From assembly GCA_001566295.1 (NCBI GenBank), contig KQ964246.1, positions 2,852,001 to 2,916,000 on the forward strand: 64,000 nt of DNA, read 5' to 3'. The notes beneath the pieces are model-generated. The model was not told the origin of the DNA. It made no database searches and saw only the letters and a program-made list of their open reading frames with translations. Of the stretch, positions 55,396 to 64,000 are shown piece by piece. Positions within the stretch are counted from its first letter, which is position 1. Each line of letters starts with the position of its first letter. Origin of the DNA: Microdochium bolleyi (Eukaryota > Ascomycota > Sordariomycetes > Xylariales > Microdochiaceae). The position numbers were made by a program, and so were the translations under genes.

Positions 55396-56638
55396 CGAAA
55401 AGGCGGAAAGGTGGAGATCTCGTGATTTGGACGAGGCCGCGTTACGAAAGGATAAGTAGCGTCAAGAATGTACAGAGAGATGTCTTGATTGTGTCGTACA
55501 CCCGAGCGTCCGAGGGAAAGAGTGTTGTAAATTGAGCTGCGATGGTGGGGGTGTTGTTGCAGGATACCCAGGTCCACGAGGGGTTTTCGAGCCCGTGCCA
55601 AAGCCGGAACTGGAGGGCTTTCGAGAAGAGAAGAAAACGCGGTCAAGCTGGATGGGTTCGAAGCAAAATGGAGGCAGCCGGGCCTGCGACTCCTTGCATC
55701 AGCAGTGCGAGGGCATGGTCGAGCGGTCTGGGCTGGAAGCAAACTGCTCGCGGGAAAAAAACAGCGACATCGCTCGGCGTGTGACAGCACAAGGCAGGAG
55801 GAGCACTAGGCCGGTACCCCTGGTGCAGGGGACAACAGCGGCCGAGGGAGGTGGGGTCACAGTGTGCAGTGCAAAAGTTTTCGATCAGATAACGGCGGGC
55901 GTGGGGCCCTGCATCCATGCATCTGCATGGTCGTTGTGGCTTCTGAAGCGACCCGTTCCGATCCTGGCGCCTTCCGTGAGGGCGGAACTTCTTTCAGTGC
56001 GGAAGAGATGCCGGCAGAGGGCCGCGTCTCGATCATTGCCGGTGGAAGTGCCGGACGCACTCCTAACTACGCGTTTGTATCATCCCACTTTCTACCCTTC
56101 GCTCTCACATCCTATCGTCAAGCTTTGAATGTGTTTCTTCAACATTCAATGCACGTCTGGAACGAACTTGCCCAAGGGGGATCAGGACAGCGGTAATCAC
56201 ATGTCTGCGGGACACACTCCAGGTCTGTAGCCATTGTTCAAGGTCCTGCTCTGGTGTGAGACGTGCCTCAAGCTCCACATGCTGACTCATCGGGAGCTTC
56301 GCCTGACGGTGGCATGGGACCCTGGCCTGGCTATGGAGGGGTACTTGGTCGGAATTTTTGACATGAGAGTCACTGAGCTTGGTGATGATCCACCATGACC
56401 GGGAAGGACGGCCTGCTTCAAGCATAGGGAACAAGGTACGTTGAACTCGCATAGCCTCAATGCTGTTGGTTGGTAGACATTTATAAAGTGCGTTAGGATG
56501 ATTGACGGCGAGTTAGGGCACACGTCCAGGTTTGAGTATCCCGCAGAGTGTTTCGTGTAAGTGGCGCTACGCGAGGACTTACTGGCTCCAAGCCTACTTC
56601 TAGATTTCTGCAAGCTAGAGAAGGCCAAGAACTTCGTC
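55396..56638. other. divergent intergenic region, ORT1 / KEL3
   Basis: 1.2 kb with promoters for both genes. I looked for the TGACTC cross-pathway element expected near arginine genes and could not make a firm assignment by eye. No gene was seen. Confidence 0.5.
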
Positions 56639-58867
56639 ATGGCGAAGAAGGACAAGAAGTCCGAGGGCAAAAAGGCCAAGCTGGCCGAGAAGAAGCTCAA
56701 GGCCGAGAAGAAGGGTGAAAAGAAGAGCAAGCTGAAACAGCAGAAGGTCGAGGGCAGTGATGCCGAAGATGTTGACCTCGACGACGTGCTTGCCGAGTAC
56801 CAGCGTCAGCAGGAGCAGTTCCTCAAGGTGACCGAGACCGTGCTTGACGCGCCTCCCAAGCCGCGATCGTCCTCCACACTCCTCGCCTCGCCGTCAAACT
56901 CCAACCAGATCCTGCTCTTCGGCGGCGAGAACTACAACGGCTCCGTCGCCCACTTCTACAATGACCTCAGCATATACTACACAGATCGCGATGAGTGGCA
57001 TTGCGTCACCTCGCCCAACGCTCCACTCCCCAGGTCTGGTCATGCTTGGTGCCGTGGCGGCAACCAGAGCAATGCCGTGTTCCTCTTCGGTGGCGAGTTC
57101 AGCAGTCCCAAGCAGGGCACTTTCTACCACTACAACGACTTCTGGCGGCTGGACCCCGGTGCGCGAGAGTGGACGCGCCTCGAGTGCAAGGGCAAGACAC
57201 CACCTGCCCGGAGCGGCCATCGCATGACATACTACAAGAACTACATTATTCTGTTTGGCGGTAAGTTGTGTGTGCATGTGATTCATGTTGCAGGCAAGAA
57301 GCTGAACCAGGGTAGGCTTCCAGGATACATCAAACCAGACCAAGTACATGAGTGATCTCTGGCTATATGACACGCAGGTAAGTGAGACTGAGCTCAATAT
57401 GTTCAGCAAGTACTAACTCGAAGTGCTGTAGAACTTCGTATGGTACAACCCCACGCTACCGCCAGCCCAGCTCAAGCCAGATGCCCGTTCATCCTTCACT
57501 TTCCTACCGCATGAACACGGCGCGGTACTCTTTGGAGGCTATTCTCGTGTCAAAGCCACCGTCTCTGCGAATAAGTCGGCCAAAGGAGCTTCTCAAGGCC
57601 AACGCAATGTCGTGAAGCCCCTCGTGCACCAGGATTGCTTTTTGCTGAGAGTTACACAGCCTCCTGCCGACGCCCCTGCCAACACGCCACCTACAGTCCG
57701 GTGGGAGAAACGTAAGAAGCCCGCCAATGCTCCCAACCCGGTGAGAGCTGGCGCGACCATGGCCTACCACCGCGGTCGTGGGCTGTTCTTTGGTGGTGTC
57801 CATGATGTCGAGGAGAGTGAGGAGGGCATGGATAGCGAGTTCTTCAACCAGATGTTCGCTTGGAACATTGAGCGAAACCGTTTCTTCCCGCTGGCCCTGC
57901 GAAAACCAAGAGTCCAGAAGAAGGCCGGTGGAACTGAGTCGAGAGGTGGCAGACGTGGCCGTGCGCAGGCAAACGAGGAGGAACTTCTCAAGCAGCTTGC
58001 CGCGTTGCAAGCTGGCACATCACTGGATGACGCGGATGATATCGAGCTTGATACGAAGGCAGAGCCCGAAGAGCCAGAAGTGGCCATGCGCGAAATGCCG
58101 GTATCCATGGAGTACCCGCATGTACGATTCAACGCTCAACTGGCCGTGCAGGAAGATGTGCTGTACATCTACGGAGGCACATTCGAGAAAGATGATCGCG
58201 AATTCACTTTCGACGACCTGTACGCCATCGACCTTGGCAAAATGGACGGCTGCAAAGAGATTTTCAGCAGGGAGGTAGAGAACTGGATCGTAAGTGTCAA
58301 CCCCCATTCCACGATACAAGCCGCTGGACTCACGCAGATATGTAGGAGTCGGAAGATGAAGATGAAGATGATGACGAAGACGACGAGGACGAGGATGAGG
58401 ATGAGGAAGACGAAGAAGAAGCTGCCGATCTTCGTGAGAAGATCTCCTCGCCTAGCAAGCGTGGCAAGAAGCTTGCAGATGAGGTTTCCGTGGCCGCTAC
58501 GAATATCCCAGCCACGACCAACGACGACGATGCGGACACAGAGGCCGATACCGCAGAGACCCCAGTCGATGATGGTTTGCCTCACCCCAGACCATTCGAG
58601 TCACGACGCGAGTTCTTCACTCGCACCTCGAATGAGTGGCAGGAGATCCTGATGACGAACCTGAGATGGAAGGCAATCCAACCCGAGAGTCTGACTATCA
58701 AGGAGATCAAGACGAGAGCCTTTGAGCTCAGCGAGGAGAAATGGTGGGATTGCCGTGAGGAGATCCAGGCTCTTGAGGATGAGCAGGACGCTGCGGGTAT
58801 TGGTGAGGTTGTGTCGCTTGCTGACAAGGCGGACTCTGCCCCAGGAGGTGTTGGTCGTAGGCGATGA
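56639..58867 (+). CDS. KEL3: Kelch-repeat protein (KEL3/KLHDC4 type)
   Basis: Four exons give 687 aa: 56639-57260, 57316-57377, 57432-58289 and 58346-58867. Introns are 55, 54 and 56 nt. The start MAKKDKKSEGKKAK with its Lys-rich coil is the family N-terminus; an in-frame upstream ATG at 56561 is less likely. Kelch blades follow, with repeated LFGGE / LFGG / GG-Y patterns and Trp pairs: ILLFGGENYNGS, AVFLFGGEFSS, YYKNYIILFGG, AVLFGGYSRV, RGLFFGGVHD and LYIYGGTFEKDD. Exon 4 begins with a run of about 24 Asp and Glu residues encoded by a GAY/GAR microsatellite. The C-terminal region (PHPRPFESRREFFTRTSNEW) is the conserved DUF4110. Function is unknown; a cytosolic beta-propeller is expected. Confidence 0.9.
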
Positions 58868-59272
58868 CGAGGATACAGTACATATGGAGTAGGGTAACAC
58901 GATATGCTGCTATATTGCCTAAAGTTTGAAAATCCTGCACAAGCCGTACCGCATATTGATCCTACAACAGACCTCTATCATGATGAGGGCAGCACCGTTG
59001 AAAGTGCGATGGTCGTTGAGGAGCACCCTTGGGCCCCGCTAAAAGCAAGCACGGCGTCGAACACCCAAGGCAGCCACTGCCTGCACTTATCAACCTTTTA
59101 ACTCCATGTTCACAGCCACGAGTCCCAGGGAGCAATACTGCCAATGCCTTCTAACTTCTTCCAACCCTTTGATAGGCTCAGAACCAGCAGCTCACCTTGT
59201 TGATAGCGTCTACTCCGAGCCACAAAATTTGGCAACCCTTGCGCGAGCGCCAGATCTCAAAACATTGCCATC
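58868..59272. other. intergenic region, KEL3 / WSS1
   Basis: 405 bp between tandem genes, with the WSS1 promoter expected here. Nothing else was seen. Confidence 0.5.
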
Positions 59273-60833
59273 ATGCCAGTCGGCATCCAGCGGCTCAACG
59301 CGAAAAAGTCGCAGCCGAACCCACGCATCATCTTCATCAAGCCGCTCAAGGGCCCTGACGAGGCGATCGCTCTCGACTTCCTCGAGAGGATCGCTGCTCA
59401 ATGCCGTATGCCTACCATCTGCTCGTTACGTCCTTGTTCATAGGCACGTGCACGTGTGTCGACTAACAAGATCAACCTCTGAAAAGTGCCCATCATGAAG
59501 GAGCACACGCTATCCGTGATGTCTCTTGAAGAATACGAGCCCAACCGCGAGTTCGTTGGGCGCAACTTCAACGCCGGCGAGGTCATCCAGCTGGTGCTAA
59601 AGTCGCCGTCTACAGGCCGTTGGCTGCCGTTCAACTACGTGCAGATGGTCATGATGCACGAGTACGTTCGCTTATTCTATACAGACAATCCACTCGTATA
59701 AGTATACCTATGAGCGACGCCTGACACTATCTTTGAGACTCGCGCACTGCAAGCAGATGAACCACTCCAAAGCCTTCTGGGCAGTGCGCAACAACTATGC
59801 CGAGCAGATGCGCGTCCTCTGGGGTCGCCGCTACACCGGCGAAGGGCTCTGGGGCCGCGGCGCGCTGCTCAGCACAGGCGAGTTCGAGCGCAACACCGTG
59901 CACGCCGACGAGGTGCTCCCCGAGCACACCTGCGGCGGCACGTACCGCTCTCGACGCCGCAAGCGCGGTGCTAAAGCCCAGCTTTCGTACCAGGAGCAAA
60001 AGGCCAGGCGGATTCTCAAGAAGTTTGGCGCCAACGGGCAGGCCCTTGGCGATGACGAGGATGTGAAGGCACAGCTCGAGAAGGGCCGAAGGACGCGGGG
60101 GAAACCTCGTGTCGCAGGAAGCAATCGAGGTAGGGAACTTCGTGCGGCGGCGGCGCTGGCGAGGTTCGATCAGGAAGCGAAGGTGGCCAAGGAGGAGGAG
60201 CAAGACACGGGTCGGGTCAAGGTCGAGGATGTCAGCGACAACGAGACGGCCAGTGGTACGGATTCGGAGACTGCCAGCGACACGGAGCAAGAGCCAGCCA
60301 CTGTTGATGTCAATGGCCAGAGACTAGTAGACGAGAAAGGGCACAACCTGGTCAAGGTGTGTGAGGATGAGAATCCAGACGACGGAGACGCACAGAACGA
60401 GATGCGCGAGCTTCTCCAGAGCTCGATGCCAATACGCAAGCCGATACAAGACAATCCGATTGATGACCATGGCACATCGACCCCAAGCAATGTCAGCAAA
60501 GGAGAGCCACCAAAAAGCAAAACCGGGAAGCAGGTACAGCACAAGACACAGCCAGTCATCGTGGATCTCGACTCAGACTCGGAGCCCGATCTCGACAAGA
60601 TGTCACAGTTCCCAAGCTCAACAAAGCCTAAATCACAAGCAGACGCGACTTGCCCGATGTGCTCCTACACCAACGAGTCCGATGCCTCGATATGCATGGT
60701 CTGCTCACATGTCCTCGACGCGGCAAGGGTTCCCGGAACCTGGAAGTGCCGGAGCGAGGCGTGCAAGGAGAGCAAATACGTGAATGCTGGCGACTCGGGT
60801 GTCTGTGGAGTGTGCGGTCAGAGAAAGCCATGA
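59273..60833 (+). CDS. WSS1: DNA-protein crosslink metalloprotease WSS1
   Basis: WLM-domain protease that removes proteins crosslinked to DNA; it is SUMO-linked and works with Cdc48. Three exons give 467 aa: 59273-59405, 59487-59661 and 59738-60833. Introns are 81 nt and 76 nt; the second splits the active-site Glu codon. The zinc site reads H102-E103-xx-H106-xxxxx-H112 in MMHELAHCKQMNH. Upstream are MSLEEYEPN and GRNFNAGEVIQLVL. A SUMO-interacting motif is visible as PVIVDLDSDSE near residue 390. A C-terminal RanBP2-type zinc finger pair has CPMCSYTNESDASICMVC and CGVCGQRKP. Both are WSS1 hallmarks. It is convergent with VPS71. Confidence 0.94.
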
Positions 60834-61193
60834 TCGTTCTGTCATCAGCGGGGACCAAGCTCGGTTGCAGGAGGGTTATGAGAGGATTCTTTGTATCATA
60901 AAAATGAACATCCGGATGCAGTCTTTAACCATGGTAAGCTAGCCAATTGCGAGAATATCACTTCACGACCTGGTGTGCTTGGGATTCATTGCCGAGAAGG
61001 AAGAATCAAAAGGGGTATCAAAGTGTCTATCTACGTTTCCCAGTACCCGAACTCCAATCTCATACCATGGGCAATAATAATACAGTCGAAGGACCGCCAG
61101 CCGTTCAAAGCAACAATGTTGTATGTTTCACTACTCCCGAAGACACAGCGGCCACACATCACCCGAGCTGAAACCACGGACCCTTCGCAAGAT
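60834..61193. terminator. shared 3' region of convergent genes
   Basis: 360 bp between the WSS1 and VPS71 stop codons. It is A+T-richer in the middle (60890-61100) and presumably contains both transcript ends. Confidence 0.4.
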
Positions 61194-62699
61194 TCAAAGC
61201 CCATAGCGCGTGACGCACTCCTCCTTGTGCGTTTCGAGACAGTCGAGCGCGCACACCCGCGTGCCGCACTTCATGCACTTGACGCGGCCCCAGTACCCGC
61301 ACAACTCGCAGAACATGCGCGCCGGGTACCTGCTGTCGCGTCCGGGCCATACGGCGCGGATCTCGAGGTAGCTCAGGGGCGGCGCGTTGAGGAGAGCGCG
61401 CAGCTCGTCGTCCGATGGCAGGGGTGGGACACGGGATGCTAGGAGCGGGTGGGTGTCCAGGTCTGGGTCCGTCTGCAACCCTGGGTGTTGTTGTTGTTGT
61501 GGTGGTGGTGGTGGTGCTGTGCCTGTTGATGATGGTGCGGGAGGCTCTGTGGTGATGGTGGTGTTCGTGGTGGTGGTGGCTTTTGGTTCGTCCTTCACGG
61601 TGGCGGTCGGTTGTCCGGCTGCGGCAGTAGGAGCATCGTCTGCTGTTTTGGCCGCTTTCGTCGGCGTCTCTACCACAGGAGCTGCGGCATCTCCACAAGA
61701 TGTGCTGTCCGTGGCAGCCTTCTGCCGCTTCGTCGCAGGCGTGGTGCTTGCTCCAACTGGTGTCGAAGGCGCCGATGCTTGCGCGGCCGCCGAAGTCTTT
61801 GTGCTCCTCCCTCTCTTCTCCTTGGCCGGTGCCGCGTCCGCCATCTCGACGTCCGCCTGGCTCTCACGTTTCGCAGCTGCTCTGGCTCCTCTGGGCGTCG
61901 CTTTTGTCTTGACAGCCTTCATGGGCTCCTCTTCTGCCTCATCGTCCTGCTGTTGCGCCATAAGCAGCTTGTGCTGCTCGATGCGCTTCATCAACTGCTC
62001 CCGCCGCGCGTACGACATCTTGCTGTTGATCACGGGGATGCTGCCGAGGCTGCTGGCCGACTTCTTTCGGACGATGCTCGCGGGCGTCGACGACGCTGCA
62101 GCAGCAGAACTCGCTGACGCCCTCGCGGCTCGTGAAGTCGTCGTTGGTGTTGCCGTGGAGCTGTGGTGCGGGGCGGGCGAGCCGGCGGCGGAGGAGGCTG
62201 CGTGGCTGTTGCTGCTGTCTCTGTTGTGAGCGGCCTGGGAGGCCGCGCCGCCGGGTGCGTGCTGTCCCTCGTTGAGCGCGAGCAGCGCCACGTAGTCGTC
62301 CAGGTGGTTCGCAAACGTCTTTTGGCTCTGCAGTATCTTCCGCACGTTGGCCATGTTCTTGCTGCTCCCTCCTCCTGCTCCCGCTCCCCCCTGTTGCTGT
62401 CGCGTGCGCGGGTTCAGTCGCCGCGACGGCGGCACCGGGATTGCCGCATCGCGGGGCTGGTTGTCCCTGTCCAGGCCCTCGAGCTCCTTCCGCAGCTTCG
62501 CATCGTGTCTCGCGTCCACATCGGCGTAGCTGAACTTCGCGGTCGCCGCTGCTGCCGCCCGGGCGCCGCGTTTTCGGTTCGTCGCGCCGGACGCGTGTGC
62601 TGCCGCCGCGGCTGCGGGGCCAACGTCGGGCACGTACGCCCAGCCGGGGGCGTTGGTCGTCCTTGCGCTCGCAAGTTCGACGACGCCGAAGTTGTTCAT
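61194..62699 (-). CDS. VPS71: SWR1 complex subunit VPS71 (ZNHIT1-like, HIT zinc finger)
   Basis: Chromatin remodelling subunit for H2A.Z deposition. Single-exon frame of 501 aa. N-terminal family blocks are KFSYADVDARHDAKLRKELEGLDRDN, read in parts, with RDAAIPVPPSRRLNPRTR, then MANVRKILQSQKTFANHLDD. A long Ala/Thr/Ser-rich, low-complexity middle (about residues 165-420) makes it larger than yeast Vps71. The C-terminus has YPARMFCELCGYWGRVKCMK and CGTRVCALDCLETHKEEC, the HIT zinc finger with all Cys and His ligands. The trinucleotide-rich middle is repeat-prone DNA (GTT, GGT and GTG runs at 61485-61580). It is convergent with WSS1. Confidence 0.88.
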   Translation of the reverse strand: MNNFGVVELASARTTNAPGWAYVPDVGPAAAAAAHASGATNRKRGARAAAAATAKFSYADVDARHDAKLRKELEGLDRDNQPRDAAIPVPPSRRLNPRTRQQQGGAGAGGGSSKNMANVRKILQSQKTFANHLDDYVALLALNEGQHAPGGAASQAAHNRDSSNSHAASSAAGSPAPHHSSTATPTTTSRAARASASSAAAASSTPASIVRKKSASSLGSIPVINSKMSYARREQLMKRIEQHKLLMAQQQDDEAEEEPMKAVKTKATPRGARAAAKRESQADVEMADAAPAKEKRGRSTKTSAAAQASAPSTPVGASTTPATKRQKAATDSTSCGDAAAPVVETPTKAAKTADDAPTAAAGQPTATVKDEPKATTTTNTTITTEPPAPSSTGTAPPPPPQQQQHPGLQTDPDLDTHPLLASRVPPLPSDDELRALLNAPPLSYLEIRAVWPGRDSRYPARMFCELCGYWGRVKCMKCGTRVCALDCLETHKEECVTRYGL

Positions 62700-63388
62700 G
62701 TTCCGTGCGCGTAGTTGTGTGGTGTTGGAGACAGTGAAAATCCTGGGAGGCTTTCAGAGGTCCAGGCGAGCTCAAGATCGGAGCTTGATCGCCCGCCCCA
62801 CTACGAAATCTGGGGTTCCTTGTTACATCCAAAGCAGCTTTGAGGGTTGTTTCGACAGCAGAATGCTCGAATCAATGCTCTGCTTGGAACAATGGCTAGT
62901 TACCGATAAAAAAAATGTCATACAAATGCCCCCATGGTCTCGCAGCAGGGTCATCGGGAGGCCCAGTCGATCGTCAAAGTTAAGCTGCGGAATACTGAAG
63001 CACAACATCCAACGGGTCTGGCATCAAACAAGCGTCCATTCCCAGCACGAGCTTGGTTATGAAGCTTCGTAATGCGTCAAGAAACCCCCAAAGACGTCGA
63101 CTGAGACGGCCGTGTTGTACAACGTTGATTTCCTTGGGTGTTATACACTATTGGACACGCCCCCTACACTCGTTCTGCTCAGGTAGTACATATACCCTTA
63201 CACCCGTGCGAGTCTGCGCTGTACGCTACGCTGCAGGCTTTCAAAAAGCAAGGCAAAAGAGAGAAATTGAGTAGTGTCTCGTCGTAGATCGCTGTGAAGC
63301 ATCGCCACCTCTCCTATCGTAAGAAAATACTCGGTGTTCCTCCAATCCCCTGACGCGTTTCTTTTCTTTGGGTCATGCTGCTGTCCAT
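62700..63388. other. intergenic region
   Basis: VPS71 upstream region followed by the 3' flank of the gene at the right edge. No coding or RNA signal was recognised. Confidence 0.5.
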
Positions 63389-64000
63389 TTACTTGCGTCT
63401 CCTCTCGGCGGCGTCCATCTTCTCCTCCAGCGACACGACGTATTGGTTCAGGCGCTGGCAGGCGTTCTGAAGGGCCTGTAATGCACGAAACAGACCATTG
63501 TTAGCACTGAAGACCTCATTTCTTTGTGGCCGTGACGTGGCGGCGCTCAATGTCCCACGGATCCACAAACGTGCGGCGCTTGGAGAATCTGAAGAACAAT
63601 AGTGTTCGGCGAGGTCGTAGACGTTGCTTCGGGAAGCAAGAGGTAGACGTACGTAAATGTCCTCGGTCAGGAGCTCATTGCTCGCTTTGTACTCGCGAAG
63701 GATGTATCCGTAGACGCCAGCGCCCGCGACGGTGCTGCCGAGGAGGAACCCGAGGAGACTACATCACACACACACACGCAACAACAGTCAGCCATCAAGT
63801 ACTGAAGCCTTCGGGGTCTTCGGCCTGTGAGCATGCTCGCCAGGCCATGTGGTCGTCCACGGCCAACGAGCTCATTCCTTCTCCTGCCTGGACGGACGAC
63901 AAGCAAGCGCGGGAAAGAAATAACTCACCCTCCGCGGAAAGCACCGACCGGTTTCCGCACCGGCAGTGGAGCAGCAGCAACGCCGTCAGCCAGGAGCCGC
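63389..64000 (-). CDS. short mitochondrial-type membrane protein, 5' end missing
   Basis: Three exons are visible: >64000-63929, 63758-63653 and 63475-63389, with introns of 170 nt (63759-63928) and 177 nt (63476-63652). The joined C-terminal part is about 88 aa and reads LPVRKPVGAFRGGLLGFLLG, then STVAGAGVYGYILREYKASN, ELLTEDIYALQNACQRLNQY and VVSLEEKMDAAERRRK. One Gly-rich membrane helix is followed by a short coiled coil. I recall similar small fungal proteins with a presumed mitochondrial location but no function. The first exon continues beyond the window, so the start codon is not seen. Confidence 0.72.

Noticed and set aside
61387..62229. 280-codon plus-strand hydrophobic frame
   Set aside because: Antisense of the Ala/Thr-rich part of VPS71; the apparent membrane segments come from complementing Ala/Ser codons.

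Overview
The window looks like chromosomal DNA of a filamentous ascomycete, most likely a Sordariomycete. Genes are spread over both strands. Most introns are 54-120 nt with GT-AG borders and CTAAC or CTRAC branch sites. There are Zn(II)2Cys6, HAP2-type CCAAT-binding, COMPASS and SWR1 proteins. No operons or prokaryotic signals are present. Exon boundaries below were worked out by hand from splice motifs and reading phase, so they are models and not transcript-backed.

Layout. Position 1-500 holds an open, disordered minus-strand frame running off the left edge. 0.5-17.4 kb is gene dense: BUB1/MadBub checkpoint kinase (-), a Zn2Cys6 regulator (+), a TenA-like protein (-), U2AF large subunit (-), OGG1 (+), PSO2/SNM1 (+) and LSM2 (-). 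18.7-19.8 kb holds a HAP2/NF-YA gene (-) with a spliced leader. From about 19.8 to 29.1 kb I recognise no gene. This gap is followed by a pyrimidine-rich leader of about 1.5 kb and an intronless gene for a 250-residue disordered protein (30643-31395). A second, 4.8-kb gap runs to 36.5 kb. From 36.5 kb the density returns: FAN1 (-) and SDC1 (+) share a 393-bp promoter, then ribosomal protein uS15/S13 (-), enolase (-), an intron-bearing tRNA-Cys (-) with an A+T-rich LTR-like relic next to it, a RidA-like protein (-), ARS2/SERRATE (-), a TspO/MBR protein (+), an ORT1/ARG-13 mitochondrial ornithine carrier (-), a KEL3/KLHDC4 Kelch protein (+), the WSS1 DNA-protein-crosslink protease (+), the SWR1 subunit VPS71 (-), and a partial short mitochondrial-type membrane protein (-) at the right edge.

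Functional theme. Four direct DNA-repair genes lie within about 50 kb: OGG1 (8-oxoguanine), PSO2 and FAN1 (interstrand crosslinks) and WSS1 (DNA-protein crosslinks). A spindle-checkpoint kinase (BUB1) and two chromatin subunits (SDC1, VPS71) accompany them. A second theme is RNA processing: U2AF, LSM2 and ARS2. I see no biosynthetic cluster, CRISPR or intact transposon. The least explained parts are the two gene-poor intervals around the 250-residue protein, the 483-codon open frame at 23.6-25.0 kb, and the relic beside the tRNA gene.
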